Shown piece by piece: positions 16,628-26,334 of a stretch of 64,000 nucleotides of DNA. The translations under genes were made by a program, and so were the position numbers. The first letter of the stretch is position 1. The number at the start of each line of letters is the position of its first letter. The notes under the pieces are model-generated. The model searched no databases, was not told where the DNA came from, and saw nothing but the letters and a program-made list of their open reading frames with translations. This stretch comes from Microbacterium sp. 70-16. GTDB lineage: Bacteria > Actinomycetota > Actinomycetes > Actinomycetales > Microbacteriaceae. The DNA lies in NCBI RefSeq assembly GCF_001898315.1, contig NZ_MKTQ01000011.1:62001-126000 (forward strand), in the 5' to 3' direction.

Positions 16628-17710
16628 CGTGCGCGCCGTCGCGTCGTGCGCGAGGTCGCGCAGCACGCCGACGGCGTGCGTGCCCAGGGGAGCCCCGCGC
16701 AGCGCTCGGTCGGCCTCCTCGGAGTACCCCGCGATGAGCGCCTCGACGCGCTCGAGCGCGCCCGTGTCGACGATCGTCTGCTGCAGCGAGGAGATCTGCG
16801 CGGCATCCAGCGTCGGATCGCCGATGAGCTCGTCGAACACGCGCCCGGCGCCAGCCGACAGCTCTTCCCGCGCGTACGCGACGAGCACCGTGCGCTTGCC
16901 TTCGCGCAGGTCATCGCCTGACGGCTTGCCGGTCACGGCGCTGTCGCCGAAGACGCCCAGCACGTCATCGCGCAGCTGGAAGGCGAGCCCGAGCGGGTGG
17001 CCGAAGTCCGACAGCGCGGCTGTCTGCGCGGCATCCGCCCCGGCAAGCGCCGCGCCCAGCAGCAGCGGGTGCTGCACCGAATAGCGTGCGGACTTGAGGG
17101 ATGCCACGCGCAGCGCGCGTTCGGCATGCTCGGTGACGGGCGAGGCGACGAACGCGGCCTCTTCGGCGATGTCGAGGAACTGGCCTACGGTGACCTCGCG
17201 GCGCATGAGGGCGTAGACCTCGCGGGCCGCGGCGGCGTGTGCCGCGGTGCGCAGCCCTTGCTCGAGCAGGTCGTCGCTCCACGCGACGAGCAGGTCACCC
17301 TGCAGGATCGCTCCCGACCGGCCGAACGCGGCCGCGTCGCCCGCCCACCCGGACGCGCGGTGGTGGGCTTCGAGCGCACGATGCGCGGCGGGGCGGCCGC
17401 GACGGGTGTCGGAGTTGTCGATCAGGTCGTCGTGCACGAGGGCCGCGGCGTGGAAGACCTCGAGCGCGGCGGCGGCCGAGATGGCATCGGCATCGGGCGA
17501 CGCGCGGGGCTCGCGCAGCTCGGCGACCGCCTGCCATCCCGTGAGGCAGAATCGCGCCCGCAGACGCTTTCCGCCGACCAGTGCTGTGCCCGCTGCACGC
17601 ACGAATGTCGTCGCCTCAGGGCCGGAATCGTGCCAGGAATCGACCTGACCGTCGACAAAGTCAGCAAGTCGCTGAGAAACTGCTTCGATAGGGTCGGGGG
17701 AAGCCTGCAC
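16622..17710 (-). CDS. Polyprenyl diphosphate synthase (IdsA-type geranylgeranyl/farnesyl synthase)
   Basis: 362 residues, all-alpha trans-prenyltransferase. First Asp-rich motif LVHDDLIDNSDTRRG (DDLID at 94-98) and second motif FQLRDDVLGVFGD. GGKRLRARFC near residue 47 binds the allylic pyrophosphate. It elongates isoprenoid diphosphates for carotenoids, quinones or the undecaprenyl route. Mycobacteria have idsA2 (Rv2173) at this position. Chain length depends on the residues before the first motif (EVFHAAALVHDD), which suggest a short product, but I cannot fix it. Leaderless start at GTG 17710. Confidence 0.9.
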   Translation of the reverse strand: MQASPDPIEAVSQRLADFVDGQVDSWHDSGPEATTFVRAAGTALVGGKRLRARFCLTGWQAVAELREPRASPDADAISAAAALEVFHAAALVHDDLIDNSDTRRGRPAAHRALEAHHRASGWAGDAAAFGRSGAILQGDLLVAWSDDLLEQGLRTAAHAAAAREVYALMRREVTVGQFLDIAEEAAFVASPVTEHAERALRVASLKSARYSVQHPLLLGAALAGADAAQTAALSDFGHPLGLAFQLRDDVLGVFGDSAVTGKPSGDDLREGKRTVLVAYAREELSAGAGRVFDELIGDPTLDAAQISSLQQTIVDTGALERVEALIAGYSEEADRALRGAPLGTHAVGVLRDLAHDATARTA

Positions 17711-17716
17711 AGGCCT

Positions 17717-17722
17717 AGCCTA
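17717..17722 (-). promoter_or_regulatory. -10 box for the polyprenyl synthase gene, leaderless layout
   Basis: TAGGCT on the minus strand, six bases, then GTG 17710; no Shine-Dalgarno. Confidence 0.55.
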
Positions 17723-17739
17723 GTTCTCGCGAGGACGCG

Positions 17740-17745
17740 TAGAAT
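17740..17745 (+). promoter_or_regulatory. -10 box for the DUF3040 gene
   Basis: TAGAAT, about 31 nt before ATG 17777; the leader carries GAAGGGGG as Shine-Dalgarno. It lies back to back with the polyprenyl synthase promoter. Confidence 0.5.
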
Positions 17746-17776
17746 TGTCCTCACAGATCCGCCCGAAGGGGGACGC

Positions 17777-18172
17777 ATGCCGCTGTCAGAGCAAGAGCAG
17801 CGCCTGCTCGATGAGATGGAACGCCATCTCATGAACAAGGACGCCGACGTCGTCAGCGCGCCGCGCGAAGGTCAGTCGCTGAGCTACCGCAACATCGTGT
17901 ACGGCACGGTGCTCGTGCTGCTCGGCATCGGCGGCCTGATCGGCGGCGTCTCGAGTGGCCTCATCGTGGTCGGCGTGATCGCCTTCCTCGTGATGGTCGC
18001 AGGAGTTGTGCTTGCGGTGACCCCGGCCAAGAACGCGGCGGGTCGCGTCTCGGCATCCCACGGCGGCGACAAGGCCCCCGCTGGCGGCGCGGCCAAGAAG
18101 TCGTCCGGATCCTCGGCATCCTTCATGGACCGCATGAACGACCGGTGGGACCGCCGTCACGGCGAGGACTGA
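17777..18172 (+). CDS. DUF3040 membrane protein
   Basis: 131 residues from ATG 17777. N-terminal MPLSEQEQRLLDEMERHLMNKD is the recognisable DUF3040 start; two TM helices (about 40-60 and 64-84) follow, then a Gly/Ser/Lys-rich tail ending in MNDRWDRRHGED. Found almost only in actinobacteria, usually just upstream of mraZ as here (Rv2169c position). Function unknown. A strong terminator follows, so it is not co-transcribed with mraZ. Confidence 0.88.
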   Translation: MPLSEQEQRLLDEMERHLMNKDADVVSAPREGQSLSYRNIVYGTVLVLLGIGGLIGGVSSGLIVVGVIAFLVMVAGVVLAVTPAKNAAGRVSASHGGDKAPAGGAAKKSSGSSASFMDRMNDRWDRRHGED

Positions 18173-18207
18173 TCCCACCAGGGCGTCGCCCGGCGACACT
18201 CAGAAAC

Positions 18208-18237
18208 AGCACCGACCTTCGGGTCGGTGCTTTTTTT
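18208..18237 (+). terminator. Rho-independent terminator after the DUF3040 gene
   Basis: AGCACCGACC, loop TTCG, GGTCGGTGCT, then seven T. A perfect 10-bp stem with a stable UUCG tetraloop; the clearest intrinsic terminator in the window. It isolates the dcw operon from upstream transcription. Confidence 0.95.
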
Positions 18238-18297
18238 GTGCCCGATTCGAACCGCTGTGGAGATCCGAGGGAGTGTCGCGCCCAAAAATCGATAGTG

Positions 18298-18323
18298 AAG
18301 TGGAGGGAAGTGGAGTAAAGTGG
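18298..18323 (+). promoter_or_regulatory. MraZ operator: three AAGTGG repeats at 10-bp spacing
   Basis: AAGTGG occurs at 18298, 18308 and 18318, exactly one helical turn apart, 40-65 bp before mraZ. MraZ proteins bind direct repeats with this period upstream of their own operon, so this is the expected autoregulatory site of the dcw cluster. Confidence 0.85.
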
Positions 18324-18362
18324 CGCATACCTTGATCGGGCCGGAGGAAGGGGGAGTGGTCG

Positions 18363-18794
18363 ATGCTTCTTGGCACCTACACCCCCAAGCTCGACGACAA
18401 GGGGCGCGTGATCCTGCCGGCCAAGTTCCGCACCGACCTCGGTGACGGCGTCGTCGTCACCCGCGGTCAGGAGCGCTGCCTCTACGTGTTCAGCACGAAG
18501 GAGTTCGAGCGGGTCTACGAGAAGATCCGCGAGGCTCCGCTGACCAACAAGCAGGCTCGCGACTTCCAGCGCATGTTCCTCTCCGGCGCGAGCGACGAGA
18601 AGCCCGACAGCCAGAGCCGCATCACGATCCCCCCGCACCTGCGCACGTACGCGAGCCTCGACCGCGAACTCGTCGTCACGGGTGTCGGCGCGCACGCCGA
18701 GATCTGGGATGCCGAGGCGTGGAACACCTACGCCGACGGCAACGAAGACAGCTACTCAGACATGGAGCAGGAGGTGATCCCGGGCCTGTTCTGA
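18363..18794 (+). CDS. mraZ: Transcriptional regulator MraZ
   Basis: 143 residues, two AbrB-like SpoVT domains: [22 protein letters not shown] at the N-terminus and [21 protein letters not shown] in the second half. MraZ forms a ring oligomer that binds tandem repeats in front of its own gene and sets expression of the division-wall operon. Start ATG 18363 follows a long GGAGGAAGGGGGA tract. First gene of the cluster; its operator is directly upstream. Confidence 0.97.
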   Translation: MLLGTYTPKLDDKGRVILPAKFRTDLGDGVVVTRGQERCLYVFSTKEFERVYEKIREAPLTNKQARDFQRMFLSGASDEKPDSQSRITIPPHLRTYASLDRELVVTGVGAHAEIWDAEAWNTYADGNEDSYSDMEQEVIPGLF

Positions 18795-18892
18795 TCCGTG
18801 GCCGTGACTCCCAGCCGCACGCCCTGACGCACTTCCCCGGTGTCAGGTCAGGCGGATGGGGATCAGGGCCCCGGATCCCACCGGAAAAGACC

Positions 18893-19852
18893 ATGGACTA
18901 CTCCGAGATCCACACCCCCGTCCTGCTCGAGCGCTGCGTCGAGCTGCTGGCACCCGCGCTCACCAACCCCGGCGCCGTCCTCGTCGACGCGACCGAGGGC
19001 ATGGGTGGGCACTCCGAAGCGCTCCTCGCGCGCTTCGCCGACATCCGCCTGATCGGTCTCGACCGCGACACCGACGCTCTGCGCATCGCGGGCGACCGCC
19101 TCGCCCGCTTCGGCGACCGCGTGACGCTCGTCCACACCGTCTACGACGGGATCGCCGAGGCCGTGGCATCGGCCGGCGTGCGCCGCGTCGACGGCATCCT
19201 GTTCGACCTCGGCGTCTCGTCGCTTCAGCTCGACGAGGCAGACCGCGGATTCGCCTACGCGCACGACGCGCCGCTCGACATGCGCATGGACCAGACCGCC
19301 GGCACGACGGCGGCCGACGTCATCGCGACCTACGGCGAAGGCGACCTGCGCCGCATCTTCGAGCGCTACGGCGAAGAGAAGCTCGCGGGCCGGTACGCGC
19401 GGGCCATCATCGCGGCGCGCGCCGACACGCCGATCCTGCGCTCGGGCCAGCTCGTCGACATCCTCGTCGCGGCGACCCCCGTCGCGGTGCAGCGCGAGGG
19501 GCGCGGGCACCCCGCCAAGCGCGTCTTCCAGGCGCTGCGCATCGAGGTCAACGCCGAGCTGTCGGTGCTCGATCGGGCCCTGCCCGCCGCGATGGGCCTT
19601 CTGCGCGTCGGCGGGCGCATCGTCGTCATGAGCTACCAGTCGCTCGAGGACCGCCTCGTCAAGCGGGCATTCGCGGATGCCTCGACGTCGACCTCGCCCG
19701 CGGGGCTCCCGGTCGAACTGCCCGAGCACGCGGCGCGGTTCCGCCTGCTCGTGAAGGGCGCGGAACTGGCATCCGACGAAGAGAGGGCACGCAACCCGCG
19801 GGCCACCCCCGTGCGTCTGCGTGCGGCCGAGCGCATTGCGGAGGCGGCATGA
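18893..19852 (+). CDS. rsmH: 16S rRNA (cytosine-1402-N4)-methyltransferase RsmH
   Basis: 319 residues. I start at ATG 18893 ([19 protein letters not shown]), the family N-terminus; the in-frame extension upstream is not conserved-looking. SAM-binding motif [50 protein letters not shown], and [19 protein letters not shown] are all typical. Methylates C1402 in the decoding centre. Its stop overlaps the ftsL ATG (ATGA), indicating translational coupling. Confidence 0.97.
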   Translation: MDYSEIHTPVLLERCVELLAPALTNPGAVLVDATEGMGGHSEALLARFADIRLIGLDRDTDALRIAGDRLARFGDRVTLVHTVYDGIAEAVASAGVRRVDGILFDLGVSSLQLDEADRGFAYAHDAPLDMRMDQTAGTTAADVIATYGEGDLRRIFERYGEEKLAGRYARAIIAARADTPILRSGQLVDILVAATPVAVQREGRGHPAKRVFQALRIEVNAELSVLDRALPAAMGLLRVGGRIVVMSYQSLEDRLVKRAFADASTSTSPAGLPVELPEHAARFRLLVKGAELASDEERARNPRATPVRLRAAERIAEAA

Positions 19853-20454
19853 GCACCCCGGCATCCACGTCTCTGGACCTCCTCGAGGACCTTCCCGAAC
19901 TTCCGCCGCGGACCGGCGACGACCGGCGCCTGCGCGCGCTCGAGCGCCCCGCGGCCCGCCGCAGGCCCCGTCTGCTGTACGGCATCGTCGCGGTGGCCGG
20001 TGCGGTACTGATCGGCGCCGCGCAGATGGGACTGTCGATCCTGACGACGCAGTCGTCGTACGAGTTGGCACAGCTGACCTCGCAGCAGCGCTCGCTCGAC
20101 TACCAGAAGCGCATGCTGACCGACTCGATCGCGGGTCTGAGCTCGCCGCAGTACCTCGCCGCGAACGCTTCGGCGCTCGGCATGGTCACGGGCCAGACAC
20201 CGACGTATCTGCGCTTGAGCGACAGCGCGATCATCGGCACGGCCGCGGGCTCGAACGGCGCGAGCGCCGTCAACGCCCTCAGCCAGGCCGCCGTCGCCAA
20301 CGCACTCGTGGCCGGCGTGCCGCTGGCCAGCGACCCGTCGGCCAGCCTGGGCGCCGGTGCGAGTGTCGCCGACGAGGCGATCGCCGAGGCCGCCGCGAGT
20401 CCCGCGACACCCCCCGTGATCGCCGACGGTCTGCCCACGCCGGACACACACTGA
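19849..20454 (+). CDS. ftsL: FtsL-like divisome protein
   Basis: 201 residues from ATG 19849, overlapping the rsmH stop. Short cytoplasmic Pro/Arg part (RRRPR), one TM (about 43-65), a short coiled-coil-like stretch with leucines ([46 protein letters not shown]) and a low-complexity Ala/Ser tail of about 80 residues. Sequence identity to known FtsL is low, as is usual; the call rests on topology and the fixed place between rsmH and ftsI. It would bridge FtsQ/FtsB and FtsW/FtsI at the septum. The long tail is unusual. Confidence 0.8.
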   Translation: MSTPASTSLDLLEDLPELPPRTGDDRRLRALERPAARRRPRLLYGIVAVAGAVLIGAAQMGLSILTTQSSYELAQLTSQQRSLDYQKRMLTDSIAGLSSPQYLAANASALGMVTGQTPTYLRLSDSAIIGTAAGSNGASAVNALSQAAVANALVAGVPLASDPSASLGAGASVADEAIAEAAASPATPPVIADGLPTPDTH

Positions 20455-20458
20455 AGAC

Positions 20459-22267
20459 ATGACGACCCACGCAACACGCAGTCCGCGCCGGCGCACCGTC
20501 GTCGCCCTCGCCGTCGTCCTGGCGATCCTCGCCGCATTCGTCGTGCGCCTCGTCGACATCCAGGTCGTCAACGCGAGTGACCACGTCGCCGACGCCGAGA
20601 AGCTCGCGACCGGCGCCGGTCAGACCCTCTACGGCGCGCGGGGCGAGATCGTCGACACGAACGGCACCGTGCTGGCCACCAGCACGATCCTCTACGACGT
20701 CAACATCACCCCGATGCTCGCGGTACTCGGCACCGACAAGAAGGACGCCGACGGCAAAGTCGTCAAGGACGCGAACGGCGACGCCGAGAAGGTGCCGTGG
20801 CCTGAGCTCGCCGCCCAGATCGGCGAAGTGACGGGACAGTCCGCCGACGACATCGAGAAGATCGTGGCCGACGCTCTCGCGATCGACGAGAAGTCGCAGT
20901 TCGCGACGATCAAGCGCTACGTCTCGACGGAGGAGTACCGTGCGCTCGTCGACCTGGGCCTCCCCTTCCTCTACTTCGACCAGCACCCCTCGCGGGTCTA
21001 CCCCGACGGGGCCGTCGCGGGCAACATCCTCGGGTTCGTCGGCTCTGACGGCACACCGCTGGAGGGCATCGAATCGCTGCAGAACTCGTGCCTGCAGTCG
21101 GAGAACGGCTCGGTCAGCTACCAGCGCGGCGCCGACGGCGTCATCATCCCCGGCACCGAGACCGAGACGCCCGCCGTCGACGGCGGCACGCTGCAACTCA
21201 CGATCGACAGCGACCTGCAGTGGTACATGCAGCAACTGATCTCCGAAGAGAGCACGCGGCTGAACGCCGAGTGGGGCGGCATCATCGTCGTCGAGGTCGC
21301 GACCGGCAAGATCCGCGCCGCGGCCGAGTCGGGCACCGTCGACCCCAACGATCCGGGCGCGACCGATGCGGCTGATCGCGGTTCGAAGCTGCTGCGCTTC
21401 TCGTTCGAGCCCGGCTCGACGTTCAAGCCCGTCACGATGGCGGCCGGCCTCGACACCGGGGCATTCACCGCCGACACGCGCGTGCAGGACCCCGATCGCA
21501 TGGAGTTCGCCAACGGCGCCGTGATCAACGACGACGAGAAGCACGCGACCGAGACCCTCACCGCGACGGGTGCCCTCGTGCGCTCGTCGAACGTCGCGCT
21601 GTCGCAGTTCGGCGCGATGATGGACCCGCAGACGCGTCTGGACTACCTGCTGAAGTTCGGTGTCGGCAGCGGTACCGCGCTGAACTGGTCGGCCGAGCCG
21701 AAGGGCGAGTACCACGAGGTCTCCGACTGGGACAGCCAGACGTACTACACGACGACGTTCGGTCAGGCCTTCACTGTCACGGTTCCGCAGGTCGCGAGCG
21801 TCTACCAGACGATCGCCAACGGCGGCGTGAAGATGCCGCTGTCGCTCGTCGAATCGTGCACCGAGGCTGACGGCACCGTCATCACCCCCGACCTTCCCGA
21901 GCCCGAGCAGGTCATCAAGCCCGAGACGGCCAGCCAGCTCTCGCTCATGCTCGAGAACGTGTTCGCACAGGGCACGCTCGCCGCCGACGTCGCCATCCCG
22001 GGCTACCGGATGGCAGGCAAGACGGGAACGGCACAGATCAGCGACGGGGCCGGTGGTTACAAGGACGGTCTCTATTTCACGAGTCTCGTCGGGTACGCGC
22101 CCGCGGACGATCCGCAGTACGTTGTCATGACGGTGTTCGATGAGCCGAAGAACAATCGCATGTCGTCGGCGAACCGGATCTCGTTCAAGAAGGCCATGAC
22201 GCAGGTCCTCACCCACTACCGCGTCATGCCGTCTGACTCCACGACCCCGCTGCTGCCCGTGAACTGA
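20459..22267 (+). CDS. ftsI: Penicillin-binding protein, septal transpeptidase FtsI (PBP2b-type)
   Basis: 602 residues. Short cytoplasmic N-terminus, TM at about 14-30, dimerisation (pedestal) domain, then transpeptidase with catalytic STFK (Ser320-Lys323), SSN (376-378) and KTGT (521-524). No C-terminal PASTA repeats. It cross-links septal peptidoglycan with FtsW. It starts 4 nt after ftsL. The pedestal has a Lys/Asp-rich insertion (KKDADGKVVKDANGDAEK, 94-111). Confidence 0.96.
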   Translation: MTTHATRSPRRRTVVALAVVLAILAAFVVRLVDIQVVNASDHVADAEKLATGAGQTLYGARGEIVDTNGTVLATSTILYDVNITPMLAVLGTDKKDADGKVVKDANGDAEKVPWPELAAQIGEVTGQSADDIEKIVADALAIDEKSQFATIKRYVSTEEYRALVDLGLPFLYFDQHPSRVYPDGAVAGNILGFVGSDGTPLEGIESLQNSCLQSENGSVSYQRGADGVIIPGTETETPAVDGGTLQLTIDSDLQWYMQQLISEESTRLNAEWGGIIVVEVATGKIRAAAESGTVDPNDPGATDAADRGSKLLRFSFEPGSTFKPVTMAAGLDTGAFTADTRVQDPDRMEFANGAVINDDEKHATETLTATGALVRSSNVALSQFGAMMDPQTRLDYLLKFGVGSGTALNWSAEPKGEYHEVSDWDSQTYYTTTFGQAFTVTVPQVASVYQTIANGGVKMPLSLVESCTEADGTVITPDLPEPEQVIKPETASQLSLMLENVFAQGTLAADVAIPGYRMAGKTGTAQISDGAGGYKDGLYFTSLVGYAPADDPQYVVMTVFDEPKNNRMSSANRISFKKAMTQVLTHYRVMPSDSTTPLLPVN

Positions 22268-22294
22268 CGCGTTCGCGCGCCGGAGGAACCACTC

Positions 22295-23707
22295 ATGATC
22301 CGGATGACCCTCGCCGAACTGGCTGACGCCGTCTCGGGGCGCCTCGAGACCTTCGGGGACGACTCCGCCGCGACGACCGTCGCCGGCACCGTCGACACCG
22401 ATTCCCGCCTGCTCGGCCCCGGTGACATCTTCGTTGCCAAGCCCGGCGAGACCACCGACGGGCACCTGTTCGTCGACGCCGTCGCCCAGGCGGGCGCAGC
22501 CCTCGCGATCGTCGAACGGACGGTCGAGGCGCCCATCACCCAGATCGTCGTGGCCGATGTCGTCGAGGCCCTCGCCGCGCTCGCGCAGACGGTCGTCGCG
22601 CGCGTGCGCGCCGGCGGCGAGCTGACGGTCGCGGGCATCACCGGCTCGAACGGCAAGACGACGACGAAGAACCTGCTCGCGCGCATCCTGCAGGACGAGG
22701 GCGAGACGGTCGCCCCGCGCGCCTCCTACAACAACGAGGTGGGCGCACCGCTGACGATGCTGCGCGTCACCGACGACACGCGCTACCTGGTCAGCGAGTT
22801 CGGCGCCGCCGGCCCCGGCCAGATCGCCCGCCTCGCGGGCCTCGTGACGCCGGACATCGGCATCGTGCTGATGGTCGGTCTCGCGCACGCCGGCGGCTTC
22901 GGCGGCGTCGAGGCGACCCTGCGGGCCAAGACCGAGCTCGTCGAGGCGATCCGCCCCGGCGGTGTCGCGGTTCTCAATGCCGACGACCCGCGCGTCGTGA
23001 CGATGGCCGCCGTCGCTGCGGCTCGGGGAGTCAGCGTGCGCTGGTTCGGCCGCGGCGCGACGGCCGACGTACGCGCAGAAGACGTCGAAGTCACGGCATC
23101 CGGCGCAACGTGCGTCGTGGTCGCGGGTGACGAGCGGATGCCGCTGCGCTTGCGCGTGCTCGGCGAGCACCACGTCATGAACGCCCTCGCCGCGCTCACC
23201 GCCGCCCAGGCGATGGGTGTGCCGCTGGCCGACGGGATCGCGCGCCTGGAGACCGTCGAGATCGCCGAGCGGTGGCGCATGCAGCCGCTCGGATCCGACC
23301 GCGTGCGCATCATCAACGACGCGTACAATGCGAGCCCCGATTCGATGGCGGCGGCACTGCGCACGCTCGCCCAGATCGCCGAACCGGGCCAGCGCAAGGT
23401 CGCCGTCCTCGGTGCGATGAGCGAACTGGGGGATTACGCGGGCGACGAGCACGACCGCATCGGACTGCAGGCGGTGCGTCTGCGCATCGAGCGGATCGTC
23501 GTGGTCGGCCGCGACGCGCGGCGCCTGTACCTCGCAGCGATCGGCGAAGGGTCGTGGGATGGCGAAGCCGTCTTCTTCGAGACCGCCGACGAAGCGTACG
23601 ACTACCTGCTGGGCGAACTGCGCGACGGTGATCGCGTGCTTGTGAAGTCGTCGAACTCGGCCGGACTCCGGCATCTGGGTGATCGTCTGGGAGAATCGTT
23701 CTCGTGA
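22295..23707 (+). CDS. murF: UDP-MurNAc-tripeptide--D-alanyl-D-alanine ligase
   Basis: 470 residues, Mur ligase with ATP loop GSNGKT (117-122), central domain with NAYNASPDSMAAAL, and C-terminal domain. It adds D-Ala-D-Ala to UDP-MurNAc-tripeptide in the cytoplasm. GGAGGAACC precedes ATG 22295. The last 4 nt overlap mraY. Confidence 0.97.
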   Translation: MIRMTLAELADAVSGRLETFGDDSAATTVAGTVDTDSRLLGPGDIFVAKPGETTDGHLFVDAVAQAGAALAIVERTVEAPITQIVVADVVEALAALAQTVVARVRAGGELTVAGITGSNGKTTTKNLLARILQDEGETVAPRASYNNEVGAPLTMLRVTDDTRYLVSEFGAAGPGQIARLAGLVTPDIGIVLMVGLAHAGGFGGVEATLRAKTELVEAIRPGGVAVLNADDPRVVTMAAVAAARGVSVRWFGRGATADVRAEDVEVTASGATCVVVAGDERMPLRLRVLGEHHVMNALAALTAAQAMGVPLADGIARLETVEIAERWRMQPLGSDRVRIINDAYNASPDSMAAALRTLAQIAEPGQRKVAVLGAMSELGDYAGDEHDRIGLQAVRLRIERIVVVGRDARRLYLAAIGEGSWDGEAVFFETADEAYDYLLGELRDGDRVLVKSSNSAGLRHLGDRLGESFS

Positions 23708-24813
23708 GGTCACTTCTAGCCGCCGCGACGATCTCGCTCGCCTTCACCCTGCTGCTGACGCCGCTGTTCATCCGGCTGTTCGAGAAGCTCGGGTGGGGGC
23801 AGGTCATCCGCACCCCCGAGAACGCGCACAACCCGAGCCATCAGGCCAAGCGCGGTACGCCCACGATGGGCGGCGTGATCTTCATCCTCGGCTCGATCGT
23901 GGGCTACCTCACAGGCACGTTGACCGGTGGTGCCCCACCGACGATCTCCGGCCTGCTGGTGATCTGGATGATGGTCGGCCTCGGGGTCGTCGGTTTCATC
24001 GACGACTACATGAAGGTGCGCCAGCAGCGCAGCCTGGGCCTGTCGGGCTGGCGCAAGATCGTCGGCCAGGTGATCGTGGCGGTGCCGTTCGGCATCCTCG
24101 CGCTGAACTTCCCCAACAGCGTCGGCGAGACGCCCGCTTCGCCGTACATCTCCTTCTTCCGCGACATCCCGATGCTCTCGTTCATGGCGCTGGGTGCCGT
24201 CATCGGCTGGATCGCCTACCTCGTGTGGGTGTCGTTCCTGTCGGTCGCCTGGTCGAACGCGACGAACCTGACCGATGGTCTCGACGGCCTCGCGACCGGG
24301 TCGGGCATCTTCACGATCTCGGCGTACAGCCTCATCACGTTCTGGCAGTTCCAGCAGCGCTGCACCTCGAATGCCCTCGTGACCGCCTACCAGTCCGGGT
24401 GCTACGACACGCGCGACCCGATGGATCTCACGATCATCGCGGCATCCTTCGTCGGCGCGCTCGTCGGGTTCCTCTGGTGGAACGCTCCCAAGGCGAAGAT
24501 CTTCATGGGCGATGTCGGCTCGATGGCGATCGGCGGCGTCATCGTCGCGATGGCTGTGCTCTCGCGCACCGAGATCCTCTCGGTCATCGTCGCGGGCGTG
24601 TTCATCATCGGCCCGGGATCGGTGATCCTGCAGCGCTACTACTTCAAGGCGACCGGCGGCAAGCGCCTGTTCCTGATGAGCCCTTTCCACCATCACCTCG
24701 AGATGCGCGGCTGGCCCGAGATCACGATCGTCGTGCGCATGTGGATCATCGCCGGCATGCTCGCCGTGACCGGTGTCGGCATGTTCTACGTCGCCTGGCT
24801 GGCGGCGCTGTGA
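23704..24813 (+). CDS. mraY: Phospho-N-acetylmuramoyl-pentapeptide transferase
   Basis: 369 residues, about ten TM helices. Makes lipid I from UDP-MurNAc-pentapeptide and undecaprenyl phosphate. Family motifs: HQAKRGTPTMGG, FIDDYMK, NATNLTDGLDGLATG, FMGDVGSMAIGG, FHHHLEMRGW. GTG start within the murF stop (GTGA), and its own stop is shared with the murD start. Confidence 0.97.
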   Translation: MRSLLAAATISLAFTLLLTPLFIRLFEKLGWGQVIRTPENAHNPSHQAKRGTPTMGGVIFILGSIVGYLTGTLTGGAPPTISGLLVIWMMVGLGVVGFIDDYMKVRQQRSLGLSGWRKIVGQVIVAVPFGILALNFPNSVGETPASPYISFFRDIPMLSFMALGAVIGWIAYLVWVSFLSVAWSNATNLTDGLDGLATGSGIFTISAYSLITFWQFQQRCTSNALVTAYQSGCYDTRDPMDLTIIAASFVGALVGFLWWNAPKAKIFMGDVGSMAIGGVIVAMAVLSRTEILSVIVAGVFIIGPGSVILQRYYFKATGGKRLFLMSPFHHHLEMRGWPEITIVVRMWIIAGMLAVTGVGMFYVAWLAAL

Positions 24814-26309
24814 CCGGGGCATCCGCACGCGACCTCGACGCGCTGCGCAGCTGGCACGCCGACTGGCGCGGGCTGCGGGTCGCCGTGCTGGGCCTGTCGG
24901 TGACCGGATTCTCGGTCGCCGATACCCTCGCCGAGCTCGGTGCCGACGTGCTCGTCGTGAGCGAGGGTGCAGACCCCGAGTACGCGCGGCTGCTGCCGGT
25001 CATCGGTGCGCGCCTGTGGACGGGCCCGCTCGCCTCAGTTCCGGAGGAGCTCGTCGAGTTCGCGCCGGAGGTCGTCGTCGCGTCGCCGGGCTTCGCCCCG
25101 CACCACCCGGTCATCGCGTGGACGCAGGCGAGCGGCATCGCCCTGTGGGGCGACATCGAGCTCGCGTGGCGCGTACGCGACAAAGTGCTGCGCGCCGACG
25201 GCACACCCGCCGAGTGGGTGCTCATCACGGGCACCAACGGCAAGACGACGACGACCCAACTGACGGCGGAGATGCTCGTCGCGGGCGGTCTGCGTGCCGT
25301 GCCCGTCGGCAACATCGGCACGCCGGTGCTCGACGCCGTCCGTGACCCGAGCGGGTTCGATGTCTTCGTCGTCGAGCTGTCCAGCCACCAGCTCTGGTAC
25401 CTCTCGCTGCAGTCCGACCTCTCGCCGTACGCGAGCGTGTGCCTCAACCTCGCCGACGACCACCTCGAGTGGCACGGGTCGGCGCAGGCGTACCGCGACG
25501 CGAAGGCGGTCGTCTACGCGAACGCGCGCGTCGCGTGCATCTACAACAAGGCCGACGTCGCGACGCGCGAGATGGTCGAAGATGCCGATGTGATCGAGGG
25601 ATGCCGCGCCATCGGATTCGACCTCGGGGTGCCGGGGCCGAGCGATCTCGGCGTCGTCGACGGCATCCTCGTTGACCGTGCCTTCCTTGCCGAGCGGCAC
25701 ACGAGCGCGCTCGAGCTGACGACGGTCACCGACCTCGCCGCGCGGGGACTCGCCGCGCCGCACATCGTCGCGAACATCCTGGCGGCATCCGCTCTCGCGC
25801 GTTCGCTCGATGTCGAGCCCGCCGCGATCGCGGCGGCCCTGGCCGAGTTCCGGCTCGACGCGCACCGCATCGAGGTCGTCGCGGTTGCGGCCGGCGTCAC
25901 GTGGGTCGACGACTCGAAGGCGACCAACCCGCACGCGGCTGCGTCGTCGCTCGCGGCGTTCCCGGGCGCCGTATGGGTCGTCGGCGGGCTTCTGAAGGGC
26001 GTCGACATCGCGCCGCTGGTCGCCGCGCGCGGCGACGGCGTGAAGGCCGCGATCGTGATCGGCGCGGCGCGCGACGAGATCACGCAGGCGTTCGGGCGAC
26101 ACGCGCCCGCGATTCCCGTCTTCGAGGTCGACGACGCACAGACTGAAGACGTCATGGCGCAGGTCGTCGAACTGGCGGCAGGAATCGCCCGTGACGGAGA
26201 CGTGGTCCTCCTCGCTCCGGCTGCGGCATCCTTCGATCAGTTCGCGTCCTACGCGGATCGGGGAAACCGGTTCGCGGCGGCCGTGAAGGACTGGATCGAG
26301 CGGGGCTAG
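24810..26309 (+). CDS. murD: UDP-N-acetylmuramoylalanine--D-glutamate ligase
   Basis: 499 residues from GTG 24810 (overlap GTGA with mraY). N-terminal Rossmann domain (LRVAVLGLSVTGFSVADTLAELGADVLV), ATP loop ITGTNGKTTTTQL, central VCLNLADDHLEWHG, C-terminal WVDDSKATNPHAAASSLAAF and GGLLKGVD. Adds D-Glu to UDP-MurNAc-L-Ala. Confidence 0.97.
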   Translation: MTGASARDLDALRSWHADWRGLRVAVLGLSVTGFSVADTLAELGADVLVVSEGADPEYARLLPVIGARLWTGPLASVPEELVEFAPEVVVASPGFAPHHPVIAWTQASGIALWGDIELAWRVRDKVLRADGTPAEWVLITGTNGKTTTTQLTAEMLVAGGLRAVPVGNIGTPVLDAVRDPSGFDVFVVELSSHQLWYLSLQSDLSPYASVCLNLADDHLEWHGSAQAYRDAKAVVYANARVACIYNKADVATREMVEDADVIEGCRAIGFDLGVPGPSDLGVVDGILVDRAFLAERHTSALELTTVTDLAARGLAAPHIVANILAASALARSLDVEPAAIAAALAEFRLDAHRIEVVAVAAGVTWVDDSKATNPHAAASSLAAFPGAVWVVGGLLKGVDIAPLVAARGDGVKAAIVIGAARDEITQAFGRHAPAIPVFEVDDAQTEDVMAQVVELAAGIARDGDVVLLAPAAASFDQFASYADRGNRFAAAVKDWIERG

Positions 26310-26334
26310 CAGCGCCGAAACGGAAGGGGAGCCG

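Noticed and set aside
20279..23713. An 1144-codon minus-strand open frame opposite ftsI and murF
   Set aside because: Shadow frame; both plus-strand genes have complete catalytic motifs and the reverse reading has none.
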